A DNA stretch of 64,000 nucleotides from Jiangella sp. DSM 45060 (GCF_900105175.1 NZ_LT629771.1:4482501-4546500), one strand, 5' to 3'. Positions 43,618 to 52,308 are shown, counted from the first letter of the stretch. The notes: a model not told the origin generated them from the letters alone. A program made the numbers and translations.

Positions 43618-44771
43618 CGCCCGTGACGCCTTCGATCACCGGCCGGTCCGTCCACGAGCTGCCCACCCCGCTCGCCGTCCTCGACGACGCCGCGCTGGAA
43701 CACAACCTCGCCACCATGGCGGCGTGGTGCCGCGAGCACGGCGCCGAGCTGCAGCCGCACGGCAAGACGACGATGGCGCCGGCGCTGTTCGCCCGCCAGC
43801 TGGCGGCCGGCGCGACCGGCATCACGGCCGCGACGCCGGCCCAGGTGCGGGTCATGCGGGCGCACGGCGTGCCCGCGGTGCAGCTGGCCAACGAGCTGGT
43901 GCAGCCCGGCGAGGCGGCCTGGGTGGCGCGCGAGGTGGCGGGTGGGTTCGGGTTCCGCTGCTGGGTCGACTCCGTGGACGGGGTGGAGATCCTGCAGGAG
44001 GCGTTCGCCCCGTCGGGGGCCATCGCGGACGTGCTGCTGGAGGTCGGGAAGGAGGGCGGGCGCACCGGCACCCGCGGCGTGGGCGACCGCGACGCCGTCC
44101 GGGCCGCCATCGACCGCTCGCCGAACGTCCGGCTCACCGGCGTCGCGGGGTACGAGGGCTCGGTGGCGGGCGACCGCACCCCGCCGTCGATGGCCGCCGT
44201 CCGGGCGTACCTGGAGACCCTGCGGGCCGCGGGCGAGTCCGTCGCCTCCGACGTCGACGGCCAGGTGGTGCTGTCGGCGGGCGGCAGCATGTTCTACGAC
44301 GTCGTGGCGGACGTGCTGGGCGGCGGCGGGCGGGTGATCCTGCGCAGCGGCTGCTACGTCACGCACGACTCCGGCATGTTCCGCCGCAACTCGCCGCTGG
44401 ACGGACCGGACGCGCCGGCCCGGCTGCGGGCCGCGCTCACCGTCTGGGGCACCGTCGTGTCGGCGCCCGAGCCCGGCCGCGCCTTCCTCGACGTCGGCCG
44501 CCGCGACGCCTCGTTCGACCAAGGGCTGCCGATCCCGCTCGCCGTGCTCCCACGCGGCGTCGCCGACGTCCGCCCGCTGGACGGCGCCGAGGTCACCGCG
44601 CTCAACGACCAGCACGCGTTCGTTTCGGTACCGCCCGGTACCACGCTGGCCGTCGGCGACCGCGTCCAGCTCGGCATCTCGCACCCCTGCACCACCTTCG
44701 ACAAGTGGCGGCAGATCGCTTTGACCAGCCCCGACGCCATCGTCACCGACGTCGTCGAGACCTGGTTCTGA
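43614..44771 (+). CDS. D-threonine aldolase/D-serine dehydratase-like PLP enzyme
   Basis: A 385-residue fold-III PLP enzyme. The alanine-racemase-like N-terminal barrel carries the cofactor lysine Lys51 in LQPHGKTTMAP. The C-terminal D-serine-dehydratase-like beta domain ends with the metal motif SHPCTTFDKW (His and Cys ligands). Such enzymes cleave or dehydrate D-3-hydroxy-amino acids. The GTG overlaps the PIG-L stop; a second GTG nine bases on is an alternative. A D-amino-acid enzyme beside a D-aminoacylase-like gene in one regulon hints at a D-configured or beta-hydroxy amino-acid part in the substrate. Confidence 0.88.
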   Translation: MTPVTPSITGRSVHELPTPLAVLDDAALEHNLATMAAWCREHGAELQPHGKTTMAPALFARQLAAGATGITAATPAQVRVMRAHGVPAVQLANELVQPGEAAWVAREVAGGFGFRCWVDSVDGVEILQEAFAPSGAIADVLLEVGKEGGRTGTRGVGDRDAVRAAIDRSPNVRLTGVAGYEGSVAGDRTPPSMAAVRAYLETLRAAGESVASDVDGQVVLSAGGSMFYDVVADVLGGGGRVILRSGCYVTHDSGMFRRNSPLDGPDAPARLRAALTVWGTVVSAPEPGRAFLDVGRRDASFDQGLPIPLAVLPRGVADVRPLDGAEVTALNDQHAFVSVPPGTTLAVGDRVQLGISHPCTTFDKWRQIALTSPDAIVTDVVETWF

Positions 44772-44773
44772 TC

Positions 44774-44790
44774 GGTACCACGCTGGTACC
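44774..44790. promoter_or_regulatory. Palindromic operator of the VapBC module
   Basis: GGTACCA-CGC-TGGTACC is a perfect 17-bp palindrome nine bases upstream of the antitoxin ATG. Position and symmetry fit binding of the ribbon-helix-helix antitoxin (with toxin) for autorepression. Confidence 0.7.
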
Positions 44791-44798
44791 ATGTTCGC

Positions 44799-45107
44799 AT
44801 GGCCACCAACCTGAGGCTTCGCCCCGAAGCCGTGGCGGCTCTGCGGGCCGAGGCCGAGCGCAGCGGCCGGTCGCAGCAGGACGTCCTGCGCGCTGCCGTC
44901 GACAGCTACCTCGGAATCGACACCGGGCTCGGCGCCGAGCCGGTGCATCGTCGCGAAGCGCCCGAAGGCGCCGGCGAGCTGGAGCAGCTGGTCGCCGCCC
45001 GGATGGTCCGCCCGCCGCGCACGCCGTACCGGCGCCCGTCCCGGCGACTCACGCTGCCGTCCGGCGTCACCTCGGCCGAACTGCTCGACCGCGACGACCG
45101 AGTCTGA
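44799..45107 (+). CDS. vapB: Ribbon-helix-helix antitoxin (VapB-like)
   Basis: A 102-residue protein. The N-terminal ribbon-helix-helix (NLRLRPEAVAALRAEAERSG, then RSQQDVLRAAVDSYL) should bind DNA as a dimer. The Arg/Pro-rich C-terminal tail would wrap and inhibit the toxin. It is preceded by a perfect palindrome and followed after one base by the PIN-domain toxin gene, a standard antitoxin-toxin order. Confidence 0.85.
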   Translation: MATNLRLRPEAVAALRAEAERSGRSQQDVLRAAVDSYLGIDTGLGAEPVHRREAPEGAGELEQLVAARMVRPPRTPYRRPSRRLTLPSGVTSAELLDRDDRV

Positions 45108-45108
45108 C

Positions 45109-45522
45109 ATGCGCGTCTACGTCGACACCAGCGCACTGCTCAAGCGCGCGATCCAGGAGGACGAGTCCGACCCGCTCGAGCGGGCGCTGGAGCGGCACGT
45201 CGACGACGGCGACGCCATCGTCACGTCGTCGCTGGCCGGGCTCGAGCTCGGCCGCGCCCTGCTGCGCGTCACCGAGGGTCTGGCCGTGCAGGACGGCGTC
45301 GACGACGCGCTGGCCGGGGTCGCCGAACGGCACCTCACCGAGGACATCGTCGGCCTGGCCCGGCGCGTCCGGCCCTCGGTGCTGCGCTCCCTCGACGCCA
45401 TCCACCTGGCCACCGCGTTCGTGCTCGACGTCGAGCTGATGATCACCTACGACCACAGGCTGGCCGACGCCTGCCGGTACAACGCCCTCCGCGTCGCCGC
45501 GCCGGGCGGCCCTACGCGCTGA
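45109..45522 (+). CDS. vapC: PIN-domain toxin (VapC-like ribonuclease)
   Basis: A 137-residue PIN-domain protein. The four acidic metal-binding residues are visible: Asp6 (VYVDTSAL), Glu46 (GLELGRAL), Asp96 (SLDAIHLATA) and Asp115 (TYDHRLADA). VapC toxins cleave specific tRNAs or rRNA when freed from antitoxin. The gene is coupled to the antitoxin. Its 3' end overlaps the convergent NUDIX gene by 11 bases. Confidence 0.9.
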   Translation: MRVYVDTSALLKRAIQEDESDPLERALERHVDDGDAIVTSSLAGLELGRALLRVTEGLAVQDGVDDALAGVAERHLTEDIVGLARRVRPSVLRSLDAIHLATAFVLDVELMITYDHRLADACRYNALRVAAPGGPTR

Positions 45523-45907
45523 GCAGCGCCGGGAAGACGTGGTCACGGAGGAGCGGCGCCACGGCGGCGACGCCGGCCGGGTGCAGCCAGCGCAGCTCGG
45601 CGATCTCACGGGCCGCGACGGGCGGGGCCGGCAGCGTGGCGGTGTACACCGTCGCGGTGACGGAGGCGCCGGGCTCGTTGGCGGCGGGCGCCGTCCAGAC
45701 GCCCAGCGGGGTGAGGTCGGCCGGGCGCAGCGCGACGCCGATCTCCTCGTCGACCTCGCGCAGGGCGGCCGCCGCGGCGTTCTCGCCGGGCTCGAGCTTG
45801 CCGCCGGGCAGCATGAACGCGTGGGTGTCGCGCTTGCGGACGGTCAGCACCCGCGACTCCGCGTCGAGGAAGCACACCGCCGCGACGACGAAGTGGGGCG
45901 AGAGCAC
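45512..45907 (-). CDS. NUDIX hydrolase
   Basis: A 131-residue NUDIX protein. The full NUDIX box G-x5-E-x7-RE-x2-EE-x-G lies at residues 36-58 (PGGKLEPGE, then LREVDEEIGV). It hydrolyses a nucleoside-diphosphate-linked compound; substrate unknown, with (d)NTP or NDP-sugar typical. Convergent with the toxin gene and slightly overlapping it. Confidence 0.9.
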   Translation of the reverse strand: MLSPHFVVAAVCFLDAESRVLTVRKRDTHAFMLPGGKLEPGENAAAAALREVDEEIGVALRPADLTPLGVWTAPAANEPGASVTATVYTATLPAPPVAAREIAELRWLHPAGVAAVAPLLRDHVFPALLSA

Positions 45908-45926
45908 GCCCCCACCGTACCGTCCG

Positions 45927-46310
45927 TCAGGCCCGCCGCAGCAGCCAGAACGCCACCGCCGCCGCCACGGCGACCACCACGTTGAGCGCGGTCAGCCAGG
46001 CCCGGGCCCGCCGCCGGCGCGGGTAGCCACCGGCCCGCACGCCGAGCCCGGCGACGGCCCGCGCGATGCCGGCGAGCACGGCGGCGGCGACCGCGATCAT
46101 GGCGTAGTTCGGGCCGTCGCATGAGACGGAGTCGGCGGTGCAGGAGCGGAACGGACCGCCCTGCCCGCTGGAGTCGTACCGCCCGGCCGCCAGCACCGCG
46201 ACCGCCACGAGGAACCCGTGCACCGGGACGAGCAGCGCCATCACGGCCGCCGAGACGGCCGCGCCGCGCGCCGGGCGGGCCGCCTCCGCCCGCTCCTCTG
46301 TGAGCGCCAT
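45927..46310 (-). CDS. Small integral membrane protein of unknown function
   Basis: A 127-residue protein with three hydrophobic segments (about 20-42, 72-94 and 104-124) and a small loop with two cysteines (SCTADSVSC) between the first two. A basic cluster YPRRRRARAW precedes the last helix. No family recognised. Its ATG shares a base with the stop of the EamA transporter gene, so the two are probably co-translated. Confidence 0.7.
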   Translation of the reverse strand: MALTEERAEAARPARGAAVSAAVMALLVPVHGFLVAVAVLAAGRYDSSGQGGPFRSCTADSVSCDGPNYAMIAVAAAVLAGIARAVAGLGVRAGGYPRRRRARAWLTALNVVVAVAAAVAFWLLRRA

Positions 46311-47308
46311 CAGTGCGGCGCCGCCGCGGCCTCGGGCGACAGCGGCGCCAGGCCGGTCGCCACCGGGTCCGGTTGCCCCTCCGGCGGCGTGCCCGTGCCA
46401 CCGATCTCCGCCAGGGCGATGCCGGCCAGCACCACCAGCCCGCCGACGACCTGGGCGGCGGACAGGCTCTGCCCGAGCCACACCCATGCCACGACGGCGG
46501 AGCCGACCGGCTCGCACATGCCGATGACGCCGCAGGCGGTCGGCGAGATGTGCCGCAGCGCCGCGAGGTTCAGCCCGTACGCGACGATCGTCCCGAACAC
46601 CACGATCCACAGCACCGTCGACCACGCGGGCACCGACACCGTGTCGAACACGCCCAGCAGCGACGTCTCGCGGCCCAGCGGCGCGAGGTCGACCGTCCAC
46701 CACGGCTGCGCGACCGCCCAGAACAGCGCCGCGAACGCGAACATGAAGAACGTCAGCGACAACGAGTCGCGGCTCCCGGACATCCGCGAGCCGACCAGGT
46801 AGTAGCTGGCCAGGCAGGCCGCCGCGCCGAACCCGGCCAGCACCCCGACGGCGTCCAGCCCGATGTCGGTCCACACCTGCGCGACCAGCGCGAGCCCGAT
46901 CAGCGCGACGCCGATGCCCAGCCAGGTCTGCCGGCGGATCCGCTGGCGCAGCACCGCCCAGCTGAACAACGCGACCATCGCCGGCGCGGTGAACTCCAGC
47001 AGCAGCGCGATGCCCACCGGCAGCCGGTCGATCGCCGTGAAGTACAGCCACTGCACCAGCGCGCCGCCGGCCACGCCGAGCACGAGCAGGAACGGCAGCT
47101 CGCGCAGCCCGATACGCAGCTGCCGGGGCGCGATCACGGCCACCGCCACCAGCAGGATCAGCGCGGCGCCGGTCGAGCGCAGCGCCGCCAGCACCGACGG
47201 GTCCAGCCCCGCCTCCAGCGCGACCTTCGACATGGACGCGTTGACGGAGAAGAACACCGCGGCGAGGACGACGTAGGCGACGCCGCGGGCCGGGTTCTGA
47301 CGACTCAT
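46310..47308 (-). CDS. EamA (DMT-superfamily) metabolite transporter
   Basis: A 332-residue protein with ten predicted membrane helices in two EamA repeats (first from VAYVVLAAVFFSVNAS, second from LDAVGVLAGFGAAACLASYYL). Typical motifs are PVGIALLLEFTAPAMVALFSW and HISPTACGVIGMCEPVGSAV. Such transporters export amino acids or other small metabolites; substrate unknown. The C-terminal tail is Pro/Ala-rich. Divergent from the LysE-type exporter gene. Confidence 0.9.
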   Translation of the reverse strand: MSRQNPARGVAYVVLAAVFFSVNASMSKVALEAGLDPSVLAALRSTGAALILLVAVAVIAPRQLRIGLRELPFLLVLGVAGGALVQWLYFTAIDRLPVGIALLLEFTAPAMVALFSWAVLRQRIRRQTWLGIGVALIGLALVAQVWTDIGLDAVGVLAGFGAAACLASYYLVGSRMSGSRDSLSLTFFMFAFAALFWAVAQPWWTVDLAPLGRETSLLGVFDTVSVPAWSTVLWIVVFGTIVAYGLNLAALRHISPTACGVIGMCEPVGSAVVAWVWLGQSLSAAQVVGGLVVLAGIALAEIGGTGTPPEGQPDPVATGLAPLSPEAAAAPH

Positions 47309-47464
47309 CAGGCGACAGTAGTCAACGACTGGTTTGCCCCTCAAGAGCATTGTCACCAGGTGGGATGTCGGCCCTCGCGACGCAGGAAAGCGGCGAGAAA
47401 GCGCGCCGCAACCGGGCGGCCGCAGGATCTGACCGACACGACGGGGGACGTCGGGAGGACGATC

Positions 47465-48082
47465 GTGCCGGCGACGGATCAATGGATGGTGTTCCTGGGC
47501 ACGGCGGTGGTGTTCGCGGTGACGCCGGGGCCGGCGATGCTCTACGTGCTGGCCCGGACGTTGCACGGCGGACGGCGGCCGGGGCTGGAGTCGGCGCTGG
47601 GCAACGCCATCGGCACCGTCGTGCACGTGTGCGCGGCGGCCGCCGGGCTGGCCGCGTTGCTGGCCGCCAGTCCAGCGGCGTACGCGCTGGTGAAGTACGT
47701 CGGCGCCGGCTACCTGGCGGTGCTCGGCGTGCAGGCGATCCGGCAGCGGCGGGGCGCCGCGATGATCGCCGGCGGCGACGCGTACGCGCGGTCTCCGCTG
47801 GCGCAGGGTGTCGTCGTCGAGACGCTGAACCCGAAGACGGCGCTGTACTTCATGGCGCTGCTGCCGCACTTCGTGCACCCCGAGCGGGCGCACCCGGCGA
47901 TGGTCCTGGCGGTGCTCGGGCTGATCGTGGTGGTGATCGTGCTGGCCGCCGACGTGACGGTGGCGCTCGCCGCGGGCCGGTTGCACGGCCGGCTGGCACG
48001 GAGCGAGCGCTGGCAGGTGCGCCAGCGGACCGGCAGCGGTGCGCTGATGATCGGGCTCGGCACGTTCGTCGCGGTCAGCTGA
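47465..48082 (+). CDS. LysE/RhtB-family amino-acid exporter
   Basis: A 205-residue membrane exporter with about six helices and the family signature FAVTPGPAMLYVLARTLHGG near the N-terminus, followed by NPKTALYFMALLPHFV. It probably exports amino acids or homoserine lactone-like compounds. The GTG at 47465 has GGGAGG upstream; an internal ATG at 47486 would remove the start of the first helix. The 3' end overlaps the convergent Mug gene by eight bases. Confidence 0.9.
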   Translation: MPATDQWMVFLGTAVVFAVTPGPAMLYVLARTLHGGRRPGLESALGNAIGTVVHVCAAAAGLAALLAASPAAYALVKYVGAGYLAVLGVQAIRQRRGAAMIAGGDAYARSPLAQGVVVETLNPKTALYFMALLPHFVHPERAHPAMVLAVLGLIVVVIVLAADVTVALAAGRLHGRLARSERWQVRQRTGSGALMIGLGTFVAVS

Positions 48083-48617
48083 CGGGGGCGAGGTCGAGGC
48101 CGGCGGCGACGGCGGCCTCGCGGTAGGCGGCCGCCAGGCTGTCCGGCGTCTCGTGCGCGTTCAGCCCGCTCGGGTTCGGCAGCACCCACAGCTGCGCGCC
48201 GCCGAGGTGCTCGGGCTGCCGGCCGGCCACCGCCCGCGGCCGCGCGAACGCCGTCCGGTAGGCGGTGATGCCGAGCACCGCCACCACGGCGGGCGCCAGC
48301 CGGGCCACCTTGTCCGCCAGGGCGACGGCGCCCGCGCGCAGCTCCGCGGCGCTCAGCTCGTCGGCCCGCGCCGTCGCCCGCGCGACCAGGTTGGTGATGC
48401 CGACGCCGCGACCGGTCAGGTCGTCCGGGCTGTCGATGATGCCGGCCCGCTGCAGCGCCGGGTAGAACCGGTTGCCGGGACGGCCGAAGTGCGTCTGCAC
48501 GGCCACCGTCATGAGGCCCGGGTTGATGCCGACGAACAGCAGCCGCAGGTCCGGCCCGAGCAGGTCCGGCAGCGTGCCGTCGCGAAACGCCTCCAGCTCG
48601 GCCCGCGTGAACCCCAT
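48075..48617 (-). CDS. mug: Mug-type (family 2) mismatch-specific uracil/thymine DNA glycosylase
   Basis: A 180-residue glycosylase. Motif 1 is FVGINPGLM (Asn as the catalytic residue of Mug/TDG enzymes), motif 2 is LPNPSGLNAH. It removes U, T or ethenocytosine from G mismatches. Length is standard. Upstream of its ATG lies a perfect long inverted repeat. Confidence 0.9.
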   Translation of the reverse strand: MGFTRAELEAFRDGTLPDLLGPDLRLLFVGINPGLMTVAVQTHFGRPGNRFYPALQRAGIIDSPDDLTGRGVGITNLVARATARADELSAAELRAGAVALADKVARLAPAVVAVLGITAYRTAFARPRAVAGRQPEHLGGAQLWVLPNPSGLNAHETPDSLAAAYREAAVAAGLDLAPVS

Positions 48618-48625
48618 CGGGGCAG

Positions 48626-48724
48626 CTTAGGGTGTGTCTCCCAGGTCTCGGCCGTAGCGAGCGGCGTCGAGGCGCCGCCTGGGCGTCGCGCAGTAGGCCA
48701 CGGACCTGGGAGACACACCCTAAG
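48626..48724. repeat. 99-bp perfect inverted repeat, MITE-like
   Basis: Two perfect 22-base arms (48626-48647 and 48703-48724; inner core GGGTGTGTCTCCCAGGTC) flank a 55-base GC-rich centre. The right arm contains the stop codon of the hydrolase gene. Both ends show TA next to GGGTG/CACCC, as expected for a TA-target element of the IS630/mariner kind without a transposase. A large bidirectional terminator is the alternative. Confidence 0.7.
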
Positions 48725-49517
48725 CGAGCCGCCGGACGAACTCGACGACGACGGGGCCCGCGGGGTCGATGAGGTGTCCGCCGGGGACGACGGCCGCGGA
48801 CGCGCGCGGCAGCCCGGCCGCCAGCCGCGGCACCGCGCGGCGCAGCGGGGCGGGTGAGCCCGCCGCGGACACCAGCAGGGCGGGGACGTCGATGCCGGCG
48901 AGGTCGGCGTCGCTCAGCTCGAGCGGCTCGGCGCTGAGGTCCAGTCCGCGGCCGTGGATCTCGGCCAGGACGGCGCGGCTGCCGGCCCGCAACAGCTCCC
49001 GCACGCCGGAGTCCATCCGGTCCCAGGCGTCGTCGCCGAGCGCGCCGCGGACGACGGCCTCGGCGGCGCGGGCCGGGTCCTCGCCGGCGGCCTCCAGGAC
49101 CTTCGCGCGCAGCTGCGCGGCCCACGCCCTGGTGTCGCCGTCGACGGTGAGCAGCGCCGGCTCGAGCAGCACCAGGCCGTCGACCCGCTGTGGGCGGGTG
49201 CGGGCCAGCTCCAGCGCGATCAAGCCGCCCGTGCTCCGGCCGATGACGACGGCGGACTCGGCGCCCAGGCGGTCCAGCAGCGCGGCGGCGTCGGCCACTT
49301 GGTCGCCGAGGTCGGTCGACTCGAACGGCTCGGGCGCACCGCTGCGGCCGTAGCCGCGGCGGTCGTAGACGACGCACGTGCCCACGGCGCCGAGCCTGAC
49401 GGCGGCCGGCTCCCACAGCACGGCCGAGCTCGGGCTGCCGTGGATGCCGAGGATGACCGGTCCCTGCCCGTGTGCCTCGTAGTACAGATCGACGCCGTTG
49501 GCGATCGCACTCGGCAT
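48720..49517 (-). CDS. Alpha/beta-fold hydrolase
   Basis: A 265-residue hydrolase. Oxyanion region LGIHGSPSS, nucleophile elbow IGRSTGG (Ser), and a late VVPGGHLIDP with the catalytic His. Resembles non-haem haloperoxidase/esterase-type proteins; substrate unknown. The last codon and stop lie inside the right arm of the inverted repeat at 48626-48724, so the element may have supplied the gene's end. Confidence 0.88.
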   Translation of the reverse strand: MPSAIANGVDLYYEAHGQGPVILGIHGSPSSAVLWEPAAVRLGAVGTCVVYDRRGYGRSGAPEPFESTDLGDQVADAAALLDRLGAESAVVIGRSTGGLIALELARTRPQRVDGLVLLEPALLTVDGDTRAWAAQLRAKVLEAAGEDPARAAEAVVRGALGDDAWDRMDSGVRELLRAGSRAVLAEIHGRGLDLSAEPLELSDADLAGIDVPALLVSAAGSPAPLRRAVPRLAAGLPRASAAVVPGGHLIDPAGPVVVEFVRRLA

Positions 49518-49575
49518 GCCGCCACCGTACGCCCGCCCACCTGGCCCGGCCAGACCGTTGTGACCAGGTACGACA

Positions 49576-49605
49576 GGGCCCGGGCCACGGAGGTGGCCCG
49601 GGCCC
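49576..49605. terminator. Strong hairpin terminator
   Basis: GGGCCCGGGCCAC (49576-49588) and GTGGCCCGGGCCC (49593-49605) form a perfect 13-bp stem with a four-base loop, 20 bases beyond the peptidase stop. Confidence 0.75.
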
Positions 49606-49625
49606 CGTCATGGCGGCGGCGCGGG

Positions 49626-52277
49626 TCAGAGCGCCGAGCACTCCCCGGTCGCGACGCCGCGCAGCTCGTTCGCCGCGCCGAAGTCGCGCACGGGCGCGCT
49701 GCTGCCGGAGCAGCTGAGCCGGCCGGCGAACGAGTTGCCCGCCAGGACCGGCCCGTACGCCTCGCCGTACAGCGTGAATCGCTCCTCCGACTGGTTGCCC
49801 GGGATGCGCCCGTTGCCGGTCAGGGCGACCGAGCCGCGGAACGTCGACCCGGCGGCAGTGACGCCGTTCACCGTGCCGGTGACGCGGACCTGGCCGGCCA
49901 GCGTCGAGCCGAGCAGCTGGACCTCGGTGGCGCCGTCGGCCAGCAGGCTGCCGCTGACGGTGCTGTCGCGCACCACCAGGGACGCGCCGGAGCGGACGGT
50001 CACCGTGCCGGCCACCGTCGCACCGTCGAGGCAGGTCACGCCGGTGGTCACCAGCAGCGACCCGGCCTGCGGCCCGGTGATCGTCCGGGTGCACGCCAGC
50101 TCGGCGCCCGGCAGGACCGTCGCGGTGTACGACTCCGCCGCGCCGATGTTGCCGGCCGGGTCGACGGCGCGGTGCTCGACGGTGTGCGTGCCGTAGCCGG
50201 GCACGAACGGTCCGTTCGGGTCGTCCGGGCCGTAGTTCTGCTCGAACGCGGCCTTCGACAGCCCGCCGGTGCCGAGGTTGCCGTAGGTCAGCGCCTTGAC
50301 GACCTGGCCGGAGTGGCGGAACTCGAACGGCGACTCCGGCATCGGCTGCTCCGGGAACCCGAAGTAGTTGAACCAGCCGTCGCCGTTGAGCCGCAGCTCG
50401 CCGACGACGTACGGCTCGCCCTCGTAGCCGGTGCGGTCGTCCTGCGGCTCCAGCCACATGTCCCAGCCGTCGAAGTAGATGCCGTGACCGGAGTCCGACG
50501 TCATGGTGGTGAGCGGCTCGGACAGCGTGCGCGGCGCCGTCGGCAGGGCGTTGTCGACGGTCCAGGTGGCGGCGTCGGAGCCGCCCGGCGCGGCCGGGTC
50601 CGTCACCGTCGCCGTCAGCTCGTGCGTGCCGGCCGGGAGGTCCAGCGCGCCGAGGTCGAGCGTCCGGCCGTCAGCGGGCGCGGCCACCGCCGCGCCGTTC
50701 AGCGTCCACGCGACGTCCAGGGCGCGGCCCGACGGGTGGGTGGTCTCGACGAACACGACCTCGTCGCCGGCGACCGGGCGGGTCGTGGGGGTCGAGCCGG
50801 TGATCTCCGGTGCGACGGCGTCGGGCGCGGCCGTCGTGTCGCCCACCGTCCAGGTGCGGGTCTGCACGAACCGCGGGCCGTTGTAGCCGGAGTCGGTGGC
50901 GGTGTTGTTCGTCGACGGGTTGCGCACCCAGTCGATGCCGTCCGGGCCGACCGGGTCGCGGACCTCGACGTGCACCGTCGTGCCGGGCGCGAGACCCAGC
51001 TCGCCGAGGTCGAGGTCGCGGGCGCCGGTGGCGAGGACCTCGCCCTGCGGACCGCCGGCCCGCCAGGTGATCTCCAGGTCGTGGAAGCGCGGGTGGGTGG
51101 TCTCCAGCCAGAGCACGTCGTCGCGGGCGACGGTGCCGGCCGGCGTGTGCAGCAGGCTCATCCGGCCCTTGTCGCGCTGGCCGGTGACCCGCGCGACCAT
51201 GTGCTCGAGGCCGACCTGGTCGAAGTAGAAGCCGATCCACCGCATCATCGAGTGCGAGCTCGGCCGCCACACGTTCGAGCCGTTGTAGGTGCCGCTCTCG
51301 TGGCCGTCCTCGTCGGCGGCGCGGATAGGGCCGCCGGACAGGCTCTCCTCGCCCAGCCACCGCCACCACTTGGACTGGTTCGCCGTCATCTGCTCCGACG
51401 TCTGCCGGGTGTGGTGGAACGAGCTCGGTTCGTTCGGCCCGTGCGGCGGGCCGGGGTGCGGCCGGTCGGAGTACGGGTACTCGTCGGCCAGCGTGCCCAG
51501 CGAGTGGCCCAGCTCGTGCAGCGAGATCAGCGGCGACTGCGGGCTGCCGCCGGACGCCGTCGCGTCGCGGCCGCCGATGCCGCCGTAGGTGAACGTGTTC
51601 GAGATGGCCAGCGTCTGCACGTTCTGCGGCCCGGAGCTCGAGCCGCCGGTGGGCCGGAACACGCCCGGCTCCAGCCCCAGCGCCGGCGCGACGTACGAGT
51701 TCAGGTACATCGCCCGCTGCTGGTTGCCGCTGCACCGGGTGTCGCCGAGGATGCCCGGCGCCAGCGGGTACGTGGGGTTGGCGTTGCCCGACGGGTGCCC
51801 GGGGCAGCCGCCCGGGTCCAGCGCTTGGCCGTACGTGATGCCGCGGGCCAGGGGGTCGGTCAGCCCGTCGGAGTACCAGAGCCGCAGCGGCGTGTTCTTG
51901 CGGTCCCTCACCTCGTCGGACGCGTCCTCCTCCGGGTCGCGCCGCACGCCGGAGTCCTGCGACACGATCTGCAGCAGGTAGACGTTGATGTAGTCGCGGT
52001 AGCTGCGGAACGGCTCCACGCCCCACTGGATGGCCTGGTTGCGGTCGACGTCCTGCTCGCACCGGTCCATCTCGTCGGCCTGGTAGCCGTCGCAGATGAC
52101 GATCAGGTTGAGGCGCTCGTTCGGCGAGCCCGTCTCCTGGAGCGGGACGACCCGCGCGCTGCCGGCCTCCGGCCACTGCGGCAGGGCCTCGTTGGCCGAC
52201 GGGACGCCCGCCATGGGCACCGTCAGGAGGCCTGCCGACAGTGCCGCCGGCGCGAGCGCGGCGACGATCTTCTTCAT
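49626..52277 (-). CDS. Secreted M64-type metallopeptidase with Ig-like and C-terminal repeat domains
   Basis: An 883-residue exported protease. Signal peptide at 1-28; catalytic domain (about 50-400) begins LNLIVICDGYQADEM. The zinc motif is HELGH at 254-258, within SLHELGHSLGTLADEY, the extended form typical of peptidase family M64 (IgA peptidase M64 group). Two beta-sandwich regions (about 400-560) follow. A last section (about 730-880) has short repeats rich in GT, GS and V that look like a right-handed beta-helix. An ATG start with positively charged MKK supports the signal. Acts outside the cell; substrate unknown. Confidence 0.87.
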   Translation of the reverse strand: MKKIVAALAPAALSAGLLTVPMAGVPSANEALPQWPEAGSARVVPLQETGSPNERLNLIVICDGYQADEMDRCEQDVDRNQAIQWGVEPFRSYRDYINVYLLQIVSQDSGVRRDPEEDASDEVRDRKNTPLRLWYSDGLTDPLARGITYGQALDPGGCPGHPSGNANPTYPLAPGILGDTRCSGNQQRAMYLNSYVAPALGLEPGVFRPTGGSSSGPQNVQTLAISNTFTYGGIGGRDATASGGSPQSPLISLHELGHSLGTLADEYPYSDRPHPGPPHGPNEPSSFHHTRQTSEQMTANQSKWWRWLGEESLSGGPIRAADEDGHESGTYNGSNVWRPSSHSMMRWIGFYFDQVGLEHMVARVTGQRDKGRMSLLHTPAGTVARDDVLWLETTHPRFHDLEITWRAGGPQGEVLATGARDLDLGELGLAPGTTVHVEVRDPVGPDGIDWVRNPSTNNTATDSGYNGPRFVQTRTWTVGDTTAAPDAVAPEITGSTPTTRPVAGDEVVFVETTHPSGRALDVAWTLNGAAVAAPADGRTLDLGALDLPAGTHELTATVTDPAAPGGSDAATWTVDNALPTAPRTLSEPLTTMTSDSGHGIYFDGWDMWLEPQDDRTGYEGEPYVVGELRLNGDGWFNYFGFPEQPMPESPFEFRHSGQVVKALTYGNLGTGGLSKAAFEQNYGPDDPNGPFVPGYGTHTVEHRAVDPAGNIGAAESYTATVLPGAELACTRTITGPQAGSLLVTTGVTCLDGATVAGTVTVRSGASLVVRDSTVSGSLLADGATEVQLLGSTLAGQVRVTGTVNGVTAAGSTFRGSVALTGNGRIPGNQSEERFTLYGEAYGPVLAGNSFAGRLSCSGSSAPVRDFGAANELRGVATGECSAL

Positions 52278-52308
52278 ACGGTCTCCGTCTCACCGTGCAC
52301 GTGCCCCG

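Noticed and set aside
45927..47051. Longer minus-strand frame of 374 codons ending at 45927
   Set aside because: Its upstream part is antisense-frame sequence within the EamA transporter gene. The real start is the ATG at 46310.
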